Notes: generated by a model not told the origin, from the sequence alone. 64,000 nucleotides of DNA from Polluticaenibacter yanchengensis (GCA_027854065.1 JAQGEF010000002.1:274128-338127); one strand, 5' to 3'. Shown: positions 26,711-36,720, numbered from the stretch's first letter. Numbers and translations are program-made.

Positions 26711-27318
26711 TGCAGGACTTCACAACAAACTCAAAATAGCATCACTGTTTATCAGGCTTACAATAATACCATCGCAGATTATGCCATTCAATATCAATGC
26801 CTCGGCGGGCCGCCTTTAGTTATAACAGGATGTCATGGATAAAGCCAAATTTTTTATGGATGATGTACAGGTGTGGTTGGGCTTCCAAACAAAACCAGGA
26901 AAGAGTACTCGCCATTACGATCAGTAAAAGCCATTTTGAAATCATCTTAAATGAAGCAGCCTATTCCTCTTTCAATAAAGAAGTCTATGGGAATACAGAG
27001 AACTGGAAGAGCGCATTAGAAAATAAAGAAGTAAGGCTTCAATGGGACCCCGATCATGATATTGATGGCAATAAAGAAAACAGGAGAGCTATTCAATTAG
27101 GCATGAAAGGAACAATGCTTGAAAAATTCGGTAAAGAAATGATTGAAAATATTCAGGATATTACCCGCTTTGTAAAAGAACAAAAACAATTAATTGAATT
27201 AAACAAGGTAGATATACTGGAAGTGCCGGTTGAGACCATTTATAAAACAACCTCAAAGGAGTTAAATATCAGGCTGGGAGTTGAACCCAAAAGCGATGTC
27301 TCAGGAAGAGTGAATTGA
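26711..27318 (+). pseudogene. DUF4291 family gene, 5'-truncated and frameshifted
   Basis: From 27318 back to about 26812 one frame encodes a good DUF4291 match (FSYNRMSWIKPNFLWMMYR, GWASKQNQERVLAI, VRLQWDPDHDIDGNK, QLGMKGTMLEKFG). The family's N-terminal part appears in another frame just upstream (26738-26808: SITVYQAYNNTIADYAIQYQ then LGGP). Adding one base in the G/C run near 26806-26815 would join them as ...QCLGGPAFSYNRMSW. The upstream frame has no start codon before the TAG at 26708, so the 5' end is also lost, right where the repeat copy ends. An ATG at 26797 could still yield a 173-residue protein lacking the N terminus. The function of DUF4291 is unknown. Confidence 0.75.
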
Positions 27319-27335
27319 GTAATGAGTAAACATTG

Positions 27336-28004
27336 CTACATTAATCCCAGGAAGGGTGCATTATCGCTGGCATATTTTACCAGTGCTGCGGCATTATTAA
27401 TTTCCAGTTTGGAGAGAATATTTTTCCGGTGTGTATCTACCGTACGAAGACTCAGAAAAAGAATATCGGCGATTTCCGGGTTGGTCTTGCCCTGCATAAT
27501 AAACTTCACAATTTCCACTTCACGGTTCGATAACGGGTTCTGGTTAATTTTAGCATAGCCCATATCGACATTCCTTTTCCGCCTCTCATAATCCAGCAAA
27601 ACATTCCTTTTGTTTTCAGTAATATAATGTTGGTTATCGTGAACCGCTTCTATACAGTCAAAGAGTTCCTTTTCATCCACATTTTTAAACAAATAACCCA
27701 GTGCACCCGCTTCCAGTATCTTTAAAACACAGGTATCTTCCGCATGCATCGTCAACGCCACAATTTTTACATGAGGGTGTTTTTCCCTTATTTTAAACAT
27801 GGCTTCATAACCGTTTAAAACCGGCATATTAATATCCATCAGTACCACATCTATGTCATTTTCCGATAAAATGTCTAAAGCCATTTTCCCGTTCGTGGCA
27901 TAGCCGCAAACCTCATATTTCTCAGGCTCCACACTCAACAGCATGTGCAGCCCCTTCATAAATAAAATATGATCGTCAACTAACAATATTTTAATCATTG
28001 TCAA
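27336..28004 (-). CDS. NarL/FixJ-type response regulator
   Basis: 222 residues. The receiver domain (1-120) has the acidic pair Asp10-Asp11 (ILLVDDH), phospho-acceptor Asp57 (VVLMDINMP) and the conserved Thr/Lys region (ALTMHAED, GYLFKNVDEKEL). A LuxR-type helix-turn-helix covers about 155-215 (LSNREVEIVKFIMQGKTNPEIADILFLS, RTVDTHRKNILSKL). It starts immediately next to the sensor kinase stop (28005), so the two are co-translated from one message. The family normally activates transcription as a phosphorylated dimer; targets are unknown. The kinase gene is upstream of it, the usual order. Confidence 0.93.
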   Translation of the reverse strand: MTMIKILLVDDHILFMKGLHMLLSVEPEKYEVCGYATNGKMALDILSENDIDVVLMDINMPVLNGYEAMFKIREKHPHVKIVALTMHAEDTCVLKILEAGALGYLFKNVDEKELFDCIEAVHDNQHYITENKRNVLLDYERRKRNVDMGYAKINQNPLSNREVEIVKFIMQGKTNPEIADILFLSLRTVDTHRKNILSKLEINNAAALVKYASDNAPFLGLM

Positions 28005-28742
28005 TTATTTTAACGGTAAGATAATAATACACTCAAAGCCCTCATTAATATTGGTGCTGATATGTAATTGTCCGTCAATAGCCAGAGTATGCTGTCGGAT
28101 ATTCCTGATACCATAACCATAATCAACGGTTTCCTGGTCGAAACCAACCCCGTTATCCCGGTAAAACAAAAGCAGTCCTTTTTTTTGTTGCTTTAGTTTT
28201 ATCAGGATCTCAGTAGCCTGGGCATGCTTTAATGTATTGTTTAGTAACTCCTGGATAATTCTGTAAACTGATGTTTCTGCACTGTATGGTAAATGATAAG
28301 TGTATTCTGTAAAATCAGTTTCAATATTGGTCTTTAATATGTCCTTAATGTTCCTTACTAATTCAGTCAATGCTTCAATCAGTTTTCCTTTATGAAGCTG
28401 TTTGGGATTTAGATCGAACAACAGGTGTCTTAACTCAATGATGGTGCTGTCAATCATCTGCATAGCTGCACCGGTCATCGTTTCTATACGCTTTGCATCG
28501 TACCTGTTAATGGTCTGCATATACAACTTCAGTGTACTTAGCCTGGCCCCGAAATAATCATGGAGGTCTTTAGCCAGTCTTTCCTTTTCCCTTTCCTGTG
28601 CTTCCAGTGCTATTCTCAGTTCTCTTTTTTTCCTGTTCTTCCTGCTTTTCCTATATAGATAAACTACGGAAATTATTATTGCGGCTATAATTGCCATCCA
28701 TATCGTCTCTTCCCGGTTGATCATAGCCATTAGCGGCCTCAT
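28005..28742 (-). CDS. Sensor histidine kinase, HisKA_3 type
   Basis: A 245-residue short kinase. One membrane helix (about residues 13-30, TIWMAIIAAIIISVVYLY) with no extracytoplasmic sensory domain is followed by a basic coiled stretch. The dimerisation/phospho-acceptor helix carries His61 (LAKDLHDYFGARLS), and the HATPase_c domain has the N-box ELLNNTLKHAQA, G1 box DNGVGFD and G2 GYGIRNIRQH. It partners the NarL-type regulator encoded directly downstream. Lack of a sensor domain suggests that it reads a membrane state or an accessory protein. The start at 28742 is the first good ATG; one at 28727 (MAMINR) is also possible. Confidence 0.9.
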   Translation of the reverse strand: MRPLMAMINREETIWMAIIAAIIISVVYLYRKSRKNRKKRELRIALEAQEREKERLAKDLHDYFGARLSTLKLYMQTINRYDAKRIETMTGAAMQMIDSTIIELRHLLFDLNPKQLHKGKLIEALTELVRNIKDILKTNIETDFTEYTYHLPYSAETSVYRIIQELLNNTLKHAQATEILIKLKQQKKGLLLFYRDNGVGFDQETVDYGYGIRNIRQHTLAIDGQLHISTNINEGFECIIILPLK

Positions 28743-28904
28743 TTAAAATTACATGTTCCAGATATTGGTAGCAGGTTCATATTATTCAGCAAAATGCTGT
28801 AATAGTAATAATGCTAAATTAGTAATATTTAAATTTTTATATATGAAGATGCGTGTGAGGTTGTATTCAGTACCTGAACTGTAAGGAATAATAAACGAAT
28901 GGGA

Positions 28905-29648
28905 TTATATTTTTTGAAAAAGGTCCCAGAATTCCTGTTTTTTAGTGCGGCTCAGCAAAATGACCTTATCGTCCTGCATAATTAACTCCCCACCGTCCTT
29001 CCTGTTATACTGTTTTATGAATTTCAGGTTAACAATATTCGATTTGTGCGCCCGGAAGAAAAGAGGATTCTCTTTAAGCACATCATCAAAAATCGAAAGA
29101 TTTTTACTGGCAATATGTTTATCCCCGTTTATCAGTGTAATATGCGTATAATTACCGGAGGCTTCCAGGTAAGCAATGTCCTGCATTTTTACAAAAATCA
29201 GTCCTTCCTGCATAGAGAGCGCAATGATATCCTGCATGGCCTGTGAGCGGAACTGCTGTACATGAACGATCTGCTCTTTAGTACTAAACATTTCCTGGCG
29301 GGTGTATTTCTCCAAAGTAGCTTCCAGCTCCTCAGAGCTTACCGGTTTCAGTAAATAGTCCAGGGCACTTAGTTTAAGCGCTTTTATAGCGTATTTATCA
29401 TAAGCAGTCGTTATTACTACTTTAAAATTCAATGCATCAAACTGCTCAAGTACTTCAAAGCCATTCATACCCGGCATTTCTATATCTAAAAAAACAAGGT
29501 CCGGTTGGTATTTTTCTATCAATGTTTTTGCTTCCAGGCTATTCTGGCTTTTAGCCACCACCGTTACGCCTTCAATATTTTCCAATAAATGGCTGAGCGT
29601 AATAATACCGTGATGCTCATCGTCTATAATAATACAATTGATTGGCAT
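28905..29648 (-). CDS. LytTR-family response regulator
   Basis: 247 residues. The receiver (1-120) has Asp9-Asp10 (CIIIDDEHHG) and Asp55 (LVFLDIEMPG), and the LytTR DNA-binding domain (about 140-245) reads KMQDIAYLEASGNYTHI, GDKHIASKNLSIFDD, FFRAHKSNIVNLKFI and ILLSRTKKQEFW. LytTR domains bind DNA with beta-strands, unlike HTH regulators. It lies 7 bp after the large propeller kinase gene, its presumed partner. Bacteroidota commonly pair such kinases and LytTR regulators, often for nutrient or envelope control. The target genes are not recognisable here. Confidence 0.93.
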   Translation of the reverse strand: MPINCIIIDDEHHGIITLSHLLENIEGVTVVAKSQNSLEAKTLIEKYQPDLVFLDIEMPGMNGFEVLEQFDALNFKVVITTAYDKYAIKALKLSALDYLLKPVSSEELEATLEKYTRQEMFSTKEQIVHVQQFRSQAMQDIIALSMQEGLIFVKMQDIAYLEASGNYTHITLINGDKHIASKNLSIFDDVLKENPLFFRAHKSNIVNLKFIKQYNRKDGGELIMQDDKVILLSRTKKQEFWDLFQKI

Positions 29649-29655
29649 AATACTC

Positions 29656-32607
29656 TTACTTATATAGGTTCATTAAAAAAATCTCCACTATAGTTCCCGT
29701 TTTGTCTTCCTGGTTTAAATCATATACCCTAATATAATTTCTTTCATCTACCAGTTGCAATCTTTCTTTAGATAAATTCATGCCCAGGTGCTTATGGCCA
29801 ACAGCTTTAGACTGGTTCTCAGAAGCCTTTGTCCTGCCAATCCCGTTGTCTGTTATTAAAATTCTTATCGCATTTTTATCTGCTCTTTGTACCTTAATAT
29901 TAATGTAGCCTTCATAACTGATATTCCTGATCCCATGCCAGATGGCATTTTCTACAAAAGGCTGAATAATCATCGGGGGAAGCTTTACTTCATTTTCATC
30001 GATTGCTTCATCTATTTCTACAGTGTAGTTAAATAAATGTTCCAGTCGTGCAGACTCCAGTTCCAGGTACAGTTTTAATGCGTCTAATTCTTCTTTCAGT
30101 GTAATGCTGTCCTGCTGGCTGTACTCCAATATATTTCGCAATAACTTAGAAAAAGTACTTAGGTATCTGCTGGCCTGGGTGGTATTGTTTTGAATGATGG
30201 TACTGTGAATAGCATTTAAACTATTAAAAAGAAAATGAGGGTTCATCTGGCTTCTTAAGGCTTTCATTTCAGCACTCACGATCTTTCTTTGCAAGGCATT
30301 TTCTTTCTTTGCTTTATTAATAAAATACCTGGCAATTATAATGGTGAATAGAATGATTGCTGCAATCAGGGCCGCCAAAAACCACCCCGATTTTAAGAAT
30401 GGGGTCTTGCTTTCGATCTTGAGTTTTAAAATGTTTGTCTGCCAGTTATTAAGATGGTCCCCTGCCTGGATTTCCAGGTCGTAGGCACCATAAGGTAAAT
30501 GCGTTAAAGCAATAGAGGTATTGCTCCCAATATTGATCCAGGCTTCCTCCGGTGAAAACCGGTAACGGTATTGTATCAAATGTTGTCCGCTATAGGTAAG
30601 CGCGGAGAATTTTATATCTAAAAGATTGTTCTCCGGCTTAAAAATCACCGGGGCAGAGAAGTTTTGTAAAATCCCGTCGATCCTTATTTCCGAAAAGGCG
30701 ATCCTGTTTTGTAATTTAGTATCGGTCAGTAATTGAAGATCTGCCAGTACAAAGCCATTTTTTATGCCTAATGCCAGCAAAGAATCATTGATCAGTTTAA
30801 ACCCGAACGTTAAATTATTGCCCGGCAATCCCTCTTTTTCGGTAAAGGCATAAACGCGGTCCTCGCTTTCTTTATACAAATACAATCCTTCTGTCGTTCC
30901 GAAATAAATATTGCCGTTTTTGGTGCCACAAATCCCTTTGATCACATCCGAATATATAGGATAACTATTAATGTCCACTCTTTTTTGAATGATCCCGTTG
31001 CTGTTAATTTTATTCCACCCGCCATAAGCGCTCATCAGTAAACTGCCATCGGCTGATGGGCCTATTTTTAAATAATAATCACCTACAAATAATCCTTTAT
31101 CGTTGATGTTTTGCCTGGCAAGATCAACAAATTCGTTCCGCTCAAAGCTATAGTAACAAATGCCATAACTTTTAGGCATCCATCCCGCCAGCCATATTTT
31201 ACCGTTGTTTTCCACCAGGTCCTGCCATTTGTTCTCTTTCCAGAATGCAGAATCATTTTTAAATCCGTTCAGCACGCGCCAGTTCGCTCTGTTGATCCTT
31301 ATAACAGGATCGCTTTCCTGTAAAAGCCACACTTCTCCGTTTTGCGTAGCAATCATTTTCTTTATGATCGTACCGGCTGGTAAACCTGTCGTTTTTATTT
31401 CCTGCAATAAATCATTACCGGCAATTTTGTAAATGCGGTTTCCGGAAGCCACATACACGGCGTTCTCTATGATGCTCAATGAACTTGGTAAGTATACAGA
31501 CTGTGGCAATGAGATCTGCTTTAAAAATGCCCCGTTCCTGAAAATATAAACAGTATTATTTGCAAGGAGGTAATAGCTGTCATTTACTTTTTGAATATCT
31601 GTTACAGCAGTATTGGGGGGATTATCCGGTAATGGATAATACAGGAATTGATGGGATGCCGGTGTTAATTGTATTAAACCATTATCTGAAGCGAGCCAGG
31701 CAATACCGGTTATATGGTCCACACAAAAATCTCTGAGATTCACTAACGGGTTACTGTAAATGCTTTTCTGCGTAAGGTGTTTTAGCGTGACGCTAAACAA
31801 ATCATGATTGGTCAGTATTAACAACTCATTTTCCGAAACTGTTATTTTTACTGCGGTTTTCCAGTCATTATTTACCACTTGCTGCAATATTTGCCGGGTA
31901 TGGCTATTTACAATACTTAATGTGCCGTTTTGGTCGATGAATGCAAAAAGGTCATCATTTATTTTTGTGGTTGTTATAACAGATTGAAATTGGGTAAATG
32001 TTTTTTGTATGGTATCACCGGTTAAAACAAAGTTACCAACGCTGGTAAAAATATAAGTGGAGTCATCTGATTCTATGATGGAAAAGGCAGGCAGGAGTGT
32101 TTTGTTTTGAGGAGCAATTGTAAACTGTTTATAGACTTTCTTGCCTGGTTCGAAAAACTTGATCGTATTAAAATCGTTGCACCAAAGCCTGCCTTTGCTA
32201 TCGCTTATTAAATTGTCAAAATGCTCATTATTGGGGTTGTCATCTTCAAATGCCGGTGCTGCAATGATTGTCTTATCACCTGGGTCGGCATCAGGAAACG
32301 ATAATAATCCTTTTCCTACTTCATACAGGTAGTATTGGTTTTGGTAATGAGCAATGCTCTCGATATACCTGCTGAAACTATCGAGCGGTAAAAAATGATA
32401 ACCGTCATATAAAACCAGGCCCCGCTGGCTGCCAATATAAAGCTGGTGCGATTGATTTAAGTATAATTTATTGATCGTATTAGATGGTAAGCCGTCTTTT
32501 ATTTTAAATACCTTTTCTGTATAGACATGTTGTGCAACTGCTTTGTAACAATTAAGAAAGCAAAGTAAACTAACCGCTATATGGATGGTATATCTTAAAT
32601 ATTTCAA
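29656..32607 (-). CDS. Two-component propeller sensor kinase of the LytS/His_kinase type
   Basis: 983 residues. Signal peptide (about 1-25), then a long periplasmic sensor of propeller repeats (about 28-690) with Reg_prop units such as DGLPSNTINKLYLNQSHQLYIG, DSKGRLWCNDF, NGEVWLLQES and KNGNIYFGTTEGLYLY. A Y_Y_Y immunoglobulin-like domain (about 700-765, LTHLPYGAYDLEIQAGDHLNNW) precedes a single membrane helix near 775-795. The His_kinase dimerisation motif is QMNPHFLFNSLNAIHS with His791, and the HATPase part has PFVENAIWHGI and the DNGIGRT box. The predicted topology is outside sensor, inside kinase. The stop is 7 bp before the LytTR regulator. Confidence 0.92.
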   Translation of the reverse strand: MKYLRYTIHIAVSLLCFLNCYKAVAQHVYTEKVFKIKDGLPSNTINKLYLNQSHQLYIGSQRGLVLYDGYHFLPLDSFSRYIESIAHYQNQYYLYEVGKGLLSFPDADPGDKTIIAAPAFEDDNPNNEHFDNLISDSKGRLWCNDFNTIKFFEPGKKVYKQFTIAPQNKTLLPAFSIIESDDSTYIFTSVGNFVLTGDTIQKTFTQFQSVITTTKINDDLFAFIDQNGTLSIVNSHTRQILQQVVNNDWKTAVKITVSENELLILTNHDLFSVTLKHLTQKSIYSNPLVNLRDFCVDHITGIAWLASDNGLIQLTPASHQFLYYPLPDNPPNTAVTDIQKVNDSYYLLANNTVYIFRNGAFLKQISLPQSVYLPSSLSIIENAVYVASGNRIYKIAGNDLLQEIKTTGLPAGTIIKKMIATQNGEVWLLQESDPVIRINRANWRVLNGFKNDSAFWKENKWQDLVENNGKIWLAGWMPKSYGICYYSFERNEFVDLARQNINDKGLFVGDYYLKIGPSADGSLLMSAYGGWNKINSNGIIQKRVDINSYPIYSDVIKGICGTKNGNIYFGTTEGLYLYKESEDRVYAFTEKEGLPGNNLTFGFKLINDSLLALGIKNGFVLADLQLLTDTKLQNRIAFSEIRIDGILQNFSAPVIFKPENNLLDIKFSALTYSGQHLIQYRYRFSPEEAWINIGSNTSIALTHLPYGAYDLEIQAGDHLNNWQTNILKLKIESKTPFLKSGWFLAALIAAIILFTIIIARYFINKAKKENALQRKIVSAEMKALRSQMNPHFLFNSLNAIHSTIIQNNTTQASRYLSTFSKLLRNILEYSQQDSITLKEELDALKLYLELESARLEHLFNYTVEIDEAIDENEVKLPPMIIQPFVENAIWHGIRNISYEGYINIKVQRADKNAIRILITDNGIGRTKASENQSKAVGHKHLGMNLSKERLQLVDERNYIRVYDLNQEDKTGTIVEIFLMNLYK

Positions 32608-32967
32608 AAGATAGATCTTTCTTCCAAATTAAAAATTAGTTGCTAATTTAATGCATTAAAAGTACGCATCGCTATTTTCGTTTATTCTAACAACAAGGTT
32701 ATTGATTGTGGGTTATTCAAAAACAGCAGGTGAATAGCATTTTTCTTTTAGAGCGCTGATGTATGGTCTTAAAAACAACCGGCTTTGATTGGCGGGCCAT
32801 TTAAAAAAAGGAATGTAGGGATCAAATACCTGAATGTGCGGGAATTGGCAATTGCCATTAGATAACGTGGTGGGGCCGATGGTTAAAATATATGCGGATT
32901 GATTTGTTATTTACTACCAACAAATTATTTATCTTTAGCGTTACAAGTTAAATTACTGACTGCGTTT
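32608..32967. other. Intergenic region upstream of the M14 peptidase gene
   Basis: No gene seen. TTTG at 32903-32906 and TATCTTTA at 32930-32937 (23-bp spacing) form a near-consensus promoter for the peptidase. The frame upstream of 32968 is open, but its 23 residues are not signal-like. Confidence 0.4.
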
Positions 32968-35484
32968 ATGATTAAGAAATCACTATTGTTTAGCAGCATA
33001 TTGCTATGTGCTCAATTATCCGCACAACAGGTTGTTACTAATCCTCAAAAGTTTTTAGGATATAATGTGGGTGAGAAATTTACACCTCATTATAAAATTG
33101 TCAACTATTTTAATCAATTGGCAAAGGAAGCGCCAACTAAAATTAAGGTGCAGCAATACGGTATAACGAATGAAGGCAAGCCTTTGATATATGCAATTGT
33201 ATCTACCCCGGAAAATATGGCGAATATTGAATCTATCAGGTTGAATAATTTGAAACTGGCCGGTATAGAAAACGGTGGAGGAGAAATCAACGGTAAAGCA
33301 ATCGTGTGGCTTAGCTATAATGTGCATGGCAATGAGGCCAGCAGTTCAGAAGCATCTATGGCTACCGCCTACAGCCTGGTAAATGATGCCAAATGCCAGG
33401 ACTGGTTAAAAAATGCGATTGTTATTCTGGACCCGTGCCTGAACCCTGACGGGAGGGACCGTTATGTCAACTGGTATAATAGTATGCTGGGTAAACAAAT
33501 GGACGTGCACCCTAATAGCCGGGAACACCTGGAACCGTGGCCGGGAGGCAGGAGTAATCATTACTACTTTGACCTGAACAGGGACTGGGCATGGCAAACA
33601 CAGGTGGAATCTCAGCAGCGTGCCGTTCTTTACCATCAATGGTTGCCGCAGATTCATGTTGATTATCATGAACAGGGTTATAATGAGCCTTACTTTTTTG
33701 CGCCGGCGGCTGAACCAATCCATGATGTGATCACACCGTGGCAAAGAAATTTTGCTTTGCAGATCGGTAAAAATAATGCGCGGTATTTTGATCAGAATAA
33801 CTGGTTGTATTTTACAAAAGAGCGCTTCGATTTATTTTACCCGTCTTACGGGGATACTTATCCTACGTATAATGGTGCTATTGGCATGACTTACGAGCAA
33901 GGTGGTCATAGCCGCGGAGGTTTAGGTATTGTGAATGAAGACGGTGATACATTGACCTTGGTGGACAGGGCTAAACACCATTACACTACGGGGCTGGCTA
34001 CACTGGAAATTAGTGCTCAGAATGCCAATGAACTTCAGAAGAATTTTAAACAGTTTTTCGATAATGCTAAAACCAGTGGTATTGGTGATTATAAGAGCTT
34101 TGTACTGAAGTATAAAGGTAATGAGGCCAGGATTCCTGCGTTGCTGGAATTGCTGGACAGAAATAAAATACAATATAGTTATAGCGGGGGAGGGACTGCT
34201 AAAGGGTACAACTATTTTACCAATAAGGAAGAAAGCTTTAGCCTGGAAAAGGGTGATATTGTAATTAGCACGATACAGCCTTTTGGTAATATGGCAAAAG
34301 TGTTATTCGAGCCTAAATCTAACCTGAAAGACAGTGTTACTTACGATATTACTGCATGGGCGATGCCATACGCGTATGGTATAAACGGTTATGCAGTAAA
34401 AGAAAAACTGGCGACCGATATGGGTAATAAGCCTGTTGTAAAAGCGGATACCATTGGGAATGCCTATGCTTATATTAAAACCTGGAAGAGCATGGAAGAT
34501 GCGCGTTTCCTGGCCGCTTGCTTAAAAGAAGGGATTAAAGTGCGCATGAGCGAAAGGCCATTTGAGTACGGTTCTAAAAAGTACCAGCCGGGTTCTCTTA
34601 TTTTTATTAAAACATCGAATCAGTCTGTAGTGGATTTTTATAGTAAAATAAAAGAACTGGCGGCTAAGTATAAAGTAAGCCTGGAAGCAGTTACTTCCGG
34701 CTTTGTGGATAAGGGTGCTGATTTTGGCAGCCCGGATGTGAAAATGGTACATGCGCCTAAAATAGCAGTATTATTAAGTGATGGAGTAAGTAGTCTGAAC
34801 GGTGGAGCTGTGTGGGATTTCTTTGATAATGACCTTGGTTACCCGGCTTCTATGCTCAATATCAGTACGGTTAGCCAGGCAGGTTTAAGTGGATATGATG
34901 TATTGGTATTGCCGGAAGGTAATTATGGTAAGGCTTTGGAAAAGAATGGGGTAATTCATAGCTGGGTACAACGGGGCGGTAAGTTAATTGCTTTTAAACG
35001 CAGCGTTAACCAACTGGTGGCTGGTGAATGGGGTATTGAAACCAAAAAGGACGAGGAGGATAAAAAGGATAAAAAAGATCCTTATGAAATTTTGAAACCT
35101 TATGGTAATGCGGAGCGTGAGCAGATCAAGCATTCAAATGCAGGTACTATTTACAAAATGGAGATTGATAATACGCACCCGCTGGCATTTGGCTATCCTG
35201 ATTATTATTATACCTTAAAGGCGGATAATAATATTTTCAGCTTCATGGAAAATGGCTGGAATGTTGGTGTTATTAAAAAAGACAGTAAAGTAGCGGGCTT
35301 TAATGGGATTCATTCTTTAAATAAACTGAAAGACGGTGTTTTATTCGGGGAAGTACCTACAGGCCGTGGCTCTGTTGTATTTTTTACTGATGATGTGCTA
35401 TTCAGAAACTTCTGGCAAAATGGCAAGCTGTTTATGGCGAACGCTATTTTTATGGTGAACCAGGGGAATAAATTTACACTATAG
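32968..35484 (+). CDS. M14-family zinc carboxypeptidase, secreted
   Basis: 838 residues from the ATG at 32968 (the frame opens at 32899, but MIKKSLLFSSILLCAQLSAQQ is the signal peptide). The M14 catalytic domain occupies about 25-370: zinc ligands in NVHGNEASSSEA (His and Glu) and HVDYHEQGYNEP. NPDGRDRYVNW and the DLNRDW segment are typical of the subfamily. A likely catalytic Glu occurs in GMTYEQGGHSRGG. The C-terminal half (about 400-838) is a large beta-rich extension with a class-I glutamine-amidotransferase-like fold (DVLVLPEGNYGKALE). The likely role is extracellular peptide trimming. It is transcribed alone and closed by a strong hairpin. Confidence 0.9.
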   Translation: MIKKSLLFSSILLCAQLSAQQVVTNPQKFLGYNVGEKFTPHYKIVNYFNQLAKEAPTKIKVQQYGITNEGKPLIYAIVSTPENMANIESIRLNNLKLAGIENGGGEINGKAIVWLSYNVHGNEASSSEASMATAYSLVNDAKCQDWLKNAIVILDPCLNPDGRDRYVNWYNSMLGKQMDVHPNSREHLEPWPGGRSNHYYFDLNRDWAWQTQVESQQRAVLYHQWLPQIHVDYHEQGYNEPYFFAPAAEPIHDVITPWQRNFALQIGKNNARYFDQNNWLYFTKERFDLFYPSYGDTYPTYNGAIGMTYEQGGHSRGGLGIVNEDGDTLTLVDRAKHHYTTGLATLEISAQNANELQKNFKQFFDNAKTSGIGDYKSFVLKYKGNEARIPALLELLDRNKIQYSYSGGGTAKGYNYFTNKEESFSLEKGDIVISTIQPFGNMAKVLFEPKSNLKDSVTYDITAWAMPYAYGINGYAVKEKLATDMGNKPVVKADTIGNAYAYIKTWKSMEDARFLAACLKEGIKVRMSERPFEYGSKKYQPGSLIFIKTSNQSVVDFYSKIKELAAKYKVSLEAVTSGFVDKGADFGSPDVKMVHAPKIAVLLSDGVSSLNGGAVWDFFDNDLGYPASMLNISTVSQAGLSGYDVLVLPEGNYGKALEKNGVIHSWVQRGGKLIAFKRSVNQLVAGEWGIETKKDEEDKKDKKDPYEILKPYGNAEREQIKHSNAGTIYKMEIDNTHPLAFGYPDYYYTLKADNNIFSFMENGWNVGVIKKDSKVAGFNGIHSLNKLKDGVLFGEVPTGRGSVVFFTDDVLFRNFWQNGKLFMANAIFMVNQGNKFTL

Positions 35485-35498
35485 ATATTTGTGTTGAT

Positions 35499-35544
35499 AC
35501 ACTTAAAAGCCCGGCATTTTCAAAAATACCGGGCTTTTAAGTGT
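35499..35544 (+). terminator. Strong hairpin after the M14 peptidase gene
   Basis: ACACTTAAAAGCCCGG pairs perfectly with CCGGGCTTTTAAGTGT (16 bp), loop 14 nt, beginning 15 bases past the stop. The internal T4/A4 stretches make it work in either direction. Confidence 0.85.
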
Positions 35545-35953
35545 ATATGACTTTAGATTTGCTAGATGCATTTTCATTTTTAATGACTGGTGTTAACCTG
35601 GGTTTTGGGTCTCAATAACCTGGTTTTTATTGATATAATCCGGCATTGAGTAGCCATCAGGTAAAATCTATATTCTAAAGTATAGGTTCATAATCAAATC
35701 ATCATTTCTTTGTCAGCATCACTTTACTCAAAAAATATTTAATAGATAAATCAAGTTCCATAAGGCGACATCATCGTAGAAATAATTAAAGCAAAAGTAA
35801 CCAGAACACCGTAGGTGGGACATTATTTATATAAACCACATCTTCATTTGTTTACTCTTTGCATCACACACCACTAATACGCCAATCCTCTTCTTGGAGA
35901 GGCAGGTAAATCCCCCTTAAATGATACAATTATTTTACTATCAACATCGCTAT

Positions 35954-36094
35954 ACTCCAAAAATCAGCGCCAATCAGCGATTGTATTATTCTGCGCCATC
36001 AGCGGAAAATATGCCATCTGTATTGAGTATTATTGATTCGATACGCATCACAACTTAAATTTGCTCATAAACAAATAATAATAGCCAAAACACG
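35954..36094 (+). repeat. 141-bp dispersed repeat, copy A
   Basis: It begins ACTCCAAAAATCAGCGCC, runs through AATCAGCGATTGTATTATT and CTGCGCCATCAGCGG, and ends ACAAATAATAATAGCCAAAA. It is about 85-90% identical by eye to 36578-36720. The first ~60 bp are the core of the 83-bp unit behind secA. Confidence 0.85.
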
Positions 36095-36340
36095 CTTTAA
36101 CGCCGCATTTATGCAAATATTCAAGAGATCAAAATATTAATACTAATAAAATTAGCAATCATTTCCGATCCCGGACAGCGTATAAGCATAGCAAAAACAG
36201 CGACAACTGACAGACTCCCCCTTACTTCATTATAACAAGACAGACAATAAGATTTTCCTTTAAATAAGTCTAAATGTTAAAAAGATAGGCACAATTTAAC
36301 ATTTGAGGCAATGTTTAAGGTATTGTTCCGGCATAGCTGA

Positions 36341-36395
36341 AGCGTAGATAAAGCGTAGTTAAAGCATAGATAAAGCATACATAAAGCGTAAAACT
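36341..36395 (+). repeat. 11-bp degenerate tandem repeat, about 5 copies
   Basis: Units AGCGTAGATAA, AGCGTAGTTAA, AGCATAGATAA, AGCATACATAA and AGCGTAAAACT lie head to tail, with a further degenerate unit just before 36341. Confidence 0.8.
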
Positions 36396-36577
36396 ATAGT
36401 AGAAGTTCAATACAGGCATTAATAACCTCCACAGCAGATATTTTATCAATAGGAAAAAACCTGGTGATATCTTATCAACAACAGCCATTTTTAAAGTTGA
36501 AATCTAGCCCTCCTCCAATAAGCCCGGTTTCTCGGATAAGATGATTGCTAATTAATTTAGTAGATAATTACATAAGG

Positions 36578-36720
36578 ACTCCAAAAATCAGCGCCAATCA
36601 GCGATTGCATTATTCTGCGCCATCAGCGGAAAATATGTCATCGGTATGTTGAGCATTATTGATTCGATACTGATCACCCCTAAAGTTTGCTCATAAACAA
36701 ATAATAATAGCCAAAACACA
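36578..36720 (+). repeat. 141-bp dispersed repeat, copy B
   Basis: Direct partner of 35954-36094, 624 bp downstream. It shares both ends and the middle GAGCATTATTGATTCGATAC stretch, with scattered substitutions. A third, inverted copy is at 44212-44325. Confidence 0.85.
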
